Shown here: one piece after another, positions 62,661 to 64,000 of the stretch
How positions within the stretch are numbered: the first letter of the stretch is position 1
Layout of the letters: each line of letters starts with the position of its first letter
Assembly: GCA_041665525.1 (NCBI GenBank)
Contig: JBAYIS010000003.1
Coordinates: forward strand, 170,658 to 234,657
Reading direction: 5' to 3'
Length of the DNA: 64,000 bases
DNA from: UBA8401 sp041665525
GTDB lineage: Bacteria; Bacteroidota; Ignavibacteria; UBA10030; UBA8401
Position numbers and translations under genes: made by a program
The notes under the pieces: generated by a model
The model's database searches: none
The model's input: only the letters and a program-made list of their open reading frames with translations
Told to the model about the DNA's origin: nothing

Positions 62661-63536
62661 TCAAAATATCCATGTATAGCCAAAAGCGATTGCGACACCG
62701 ACATGGATACATAAAATGATGAACATGATTATTGAAAACGGTAGGTGGATGACATGCCAATAATGAAAATAGTATTTCAATTGTTCCAAAAACTGGATCC
62801 GCCGCAATAATTTGATACGTTCTCCGGCGATTGACGCTGCTTTTTTCACCGTTGCAGGATCGATATCGTGACTGTGCAGATGCCGGATGATCTTATGGAG
62901 TCGGGGACGCAAAGTAAGATCGCCGATGATGAAAAATCCGAGCATCGAAAAAAGTGAAGCGGATGTCGACTGCTTGGGGAATGCAATAGCATCGATTTTT
63001 TTTAAATCAATCTCATCCAACCGGTATTGTCCTTCCAGTTGTTTCCGAATCTGCGCACTCTCTTCTTCCAATTCTTTGACGCTAAGCTCATTTCCCTGTA
63101 TGCCTTTTGGGATTTGAACATATAAATATCGACCGAATATTCCGCTCAGGGCTACAGCAGACATGCTCCAAAATCCTACGGCGATGATCCCCCCGAACTT
63201 GAATGTGGTGTGGTACATCACCAGTATCGGTCCCAGCAGGCAGAGAAAAATATGAAATTCGAGAAAATATTTTATCTTCCCTATTTGATGAAATGCGCGG
63301 ACACGTTTACGGGAAGAATAGGTAATAACGCCGACGATAATCATCGCAGCGCCGATGATGCCGTAGCCGTGACTTTCAATGCCGCTTGGTTTCAATTCAT
63401 CGTATCGGGAATGAAACGGCCGCTCTTCATCCGGCAAAGCATAATAGTCGTAGTTACGAACCGTGATAATAGAAATTGAAGAAACAACAATAAAAAAAAG
63501 CAGCAATAAATAGAGACGATGAATTACATTATTCAT
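62661..63536 (-). CDS. Di-heme b-type membrane cytochrome (unclassified)
   Basis: 291 residues with about five membrane helices: ~8-27, 57-75, 92-112, 118-140 and 262-285, with a ~100-residue cytoplasmic or periplasmic domain between the last two. Two pairs of His spaced by 14 positions (HIFLCLLGPILVMYH and HLPFSIIMFIILCIH) are the expected ligands for two b hemes. First gene of the heme-wire operon, so the likely quinone-oxidising entry subunit. Family unnamed to me. Confidence 0.8.
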   Translation of the reverse strand: MNNVIHRLYLLLLFFIVVSSISIITVRNYDYYALPDEERPFHSRYDELKPSGIESHGYGIIGAAMIIVGVITYSSRKRVRAFHQIGKIKYFLEFHIFLCLLGPILVMYHTTFKFGGIIAVGFWSMSAVALSGIFGRYLYVQIPKGIQGNELSVKELEEESAQIRKQLEGQYRLDEIDLKKIDAIAFPKQSTSASLFSMLGFFIIGDLTLRPRLHKIIRHLHSHDIDPATVKKAASIAGERIKLLRRIQFLEQLKYYFHYWHVIHLPFSIIMFIILCIHVGVAIAFGYTWIF

Positions 63537-63791
63537 TCATGATGCATTTTCGTACGGAGGAGGATAATAATACTATGAATGATAATAAAATTCCGTCAGT
63601 ATTAGTATAACGCAGAGCACAAATATTTTCTGTTTTCGGATAGTTTTATCTGTTTTATGTTTGGAATTCTCCGCGCGGATGACGTTTGTCGGATTCTTAT
63701 GACACTATAGCGTGATTCAATTAATATACCGTCAGTTGGCAAAATGAATTCGAGAATGGGTATTCTTTCAAGGTCAAGGTTATACTAAAAA

Positions 63792-63816
63792 AAAATCCCA
63801 CCATTGGTGGGATTTT
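63792..63816 (-). terminator. Terminator of the tRNA-Arg transcript
   Basis: 11-bp stem (AAAATCCCACC/GGTGGGATTTT) with a 3-nt loop, followed on the minus strand by further T residues, 5 bp beyond the tRNA. The 63537-63790 stretch before it holds no gene and should contain the promoter of the cytochrome operon. Confidence 0.88.
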
Positions 63817-63820
63817 GCAG

Positions 63821-63894
63821 TACACTCGTCGGGAGTCGAACCCGAAACCTTTGGCTTCGGAGGCCAACGCTCTATCCAGTTGAGCTACGAGTGC
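63821..63894 (-). tRNA. tRNA-Arg (anticodon CCG)
   Basis: 74-nt minus-strand cloverleaf: acceptor GCACTCG/CGAGTGT (one G-U pair), D-arm GCTCAACTGGATAGAGC, anticodon stem TTGGC/GCCAA with loop CTCCGAA (anticodon CCG, reads CGG), T-arm TCGGGTTCGAATCCCGA. CCA is not encoded. Confidence 0.95.
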
Positions 63895-63916
63895 AAAAAA
63901 TAATTTTTCTATTTTG

Positions 63917-63937
63917 ATCCCGCATTAGATGCGGGAT
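63917..63937. repeat. Short perfect palindrome near tRNA-Arg
   Basis: ATCCCGCAT-TAG-ATGCGGGAT, a 9-bp stem with 3-nt loop upstream of the tRNA on its own strand. No T-tract; part of the palindromic cluster with the following element. Confidence 0.6.
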
Positions 63938-63940
63938 TCT

Positions 63941-63992
63941 CATCCCGACTTCTGACTTACCTGCGCTTCGCTTGGTAAGTCTGGTCGGGATG
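63941..63992. repeat. Nested inverted repeat (REP/MITE-like)
   Basis: Outer arms CATCCCGAC/GTCGGGATG (9 bp), middle arms GACTTACC/GGTAAGTC (8 bp) and an inner GCG-CTT-CGC, forming one long hairpin near the window edge. Resembles dispersed intergenic palindromes; copy number unknown. Confidence 0.6.
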
Positions 63993-64000
63993 GAAGTTGA

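Noticed and set aside
39145..63536. Nitrite/nitrate/sulfur reductase operon
   Set aside because: No NrfA, Otr, Hao-type or Dsr catalytic signatures (no CXXCK, no siroheme motifs) were seen; proteins look like carriers.

Overview
The window looks like a chromosome segment of a diderm bacterium of the Bacteroidota/Chlorobiota (FCB) group, most like an Ignavibacteria-type lineage. The sequence evidence is a type IX secretion sorting domain with the FQNYPNPFNPTT-type motif (36568-37851), a fused LpxC-FabZ gene, two tandem Skp/OmpH genes beside bamA, and a lipid A locus. Taxonomy is inference; there is no 16S rRNA gene here.

Layout. 1-3.6 kb: the end of an unknown gene, obgE, ruvB and a 3-methyladenine glycosylase on the + strand. 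3.6-12.8 kb, mostly minus strand: small envelope proteins, uvrA, a DUF58 protein, a lipoprotein, rsmB and an isoaspartyl peptidase. 12.9-15.7 kb: a patatin/BamA-type fusion. 15.7-21.6 kb: a TetR-controlled ABC exporter like YbhGFSR, with the two ATPase halves as separate genes. 21.7-31.1 kb, minus strand: panB, lipM, lpxA, lpxC-fabZ, lpxD, two skp genes, bamA and uppS (outer membrane biogenesis). 31.2-34.4 kb, plus strand: a BaiN-type flavoprotein, purK and purE. 34.4-37.9 kb: an AT-rich accessory island with a frameshifted MauE-thioredoxin gene, a cysteine-rich secreted mini-protein and a T9SS cargo protein. 37.9-39.0 kb: a secreted esterase.

39.1-63.5 kb is the striking part: 24 kb on one strand devoted to electron transfer, with eleven multiheme c-type cytochromes. 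I count 138 CXXCH motifs plus four irregular heme-site motifs (CX4CH twice, CX3CH, CXCH). Three blocks can be seen. (a) 39.1-44.4 kb: a beta-barrel with 14-, 7- and 6-motif cytochromes, resembling a porin-cytochrome conduit. (b) 44.6-54.1 kb: quinone-side inner-membrane modules, namely a Rieske/b6-type cytochrome b/11-heme set, an ImcH-like NapC-family protein, and two CbcL-like fusions of 19 or 13 hemes to a cytochrome b domain. (c) 54.3-63.5 kb: a di-b-heme membrane protein, a TPR protein, 20-, 31- and 10-heme cytochromes built from ~73-residue triheme units, a beta-barrel, and a ferredoxin/FAD oxidoreductase. My interpretation is a complete quinol-to-outside extracellular electron transfer route whose periplasm-spanning part is modular heme wire. 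A tRNA-Arg(CCG) with its own terminator and a set of nested palindromes close the window.

Several gene starts were moved from the longest open frame to a start supported by a ribosome binding site or a 4-bp stop/start overlap. Heme counts are my own counts of motifs in the translations. Family names come from motif recognition without database search.
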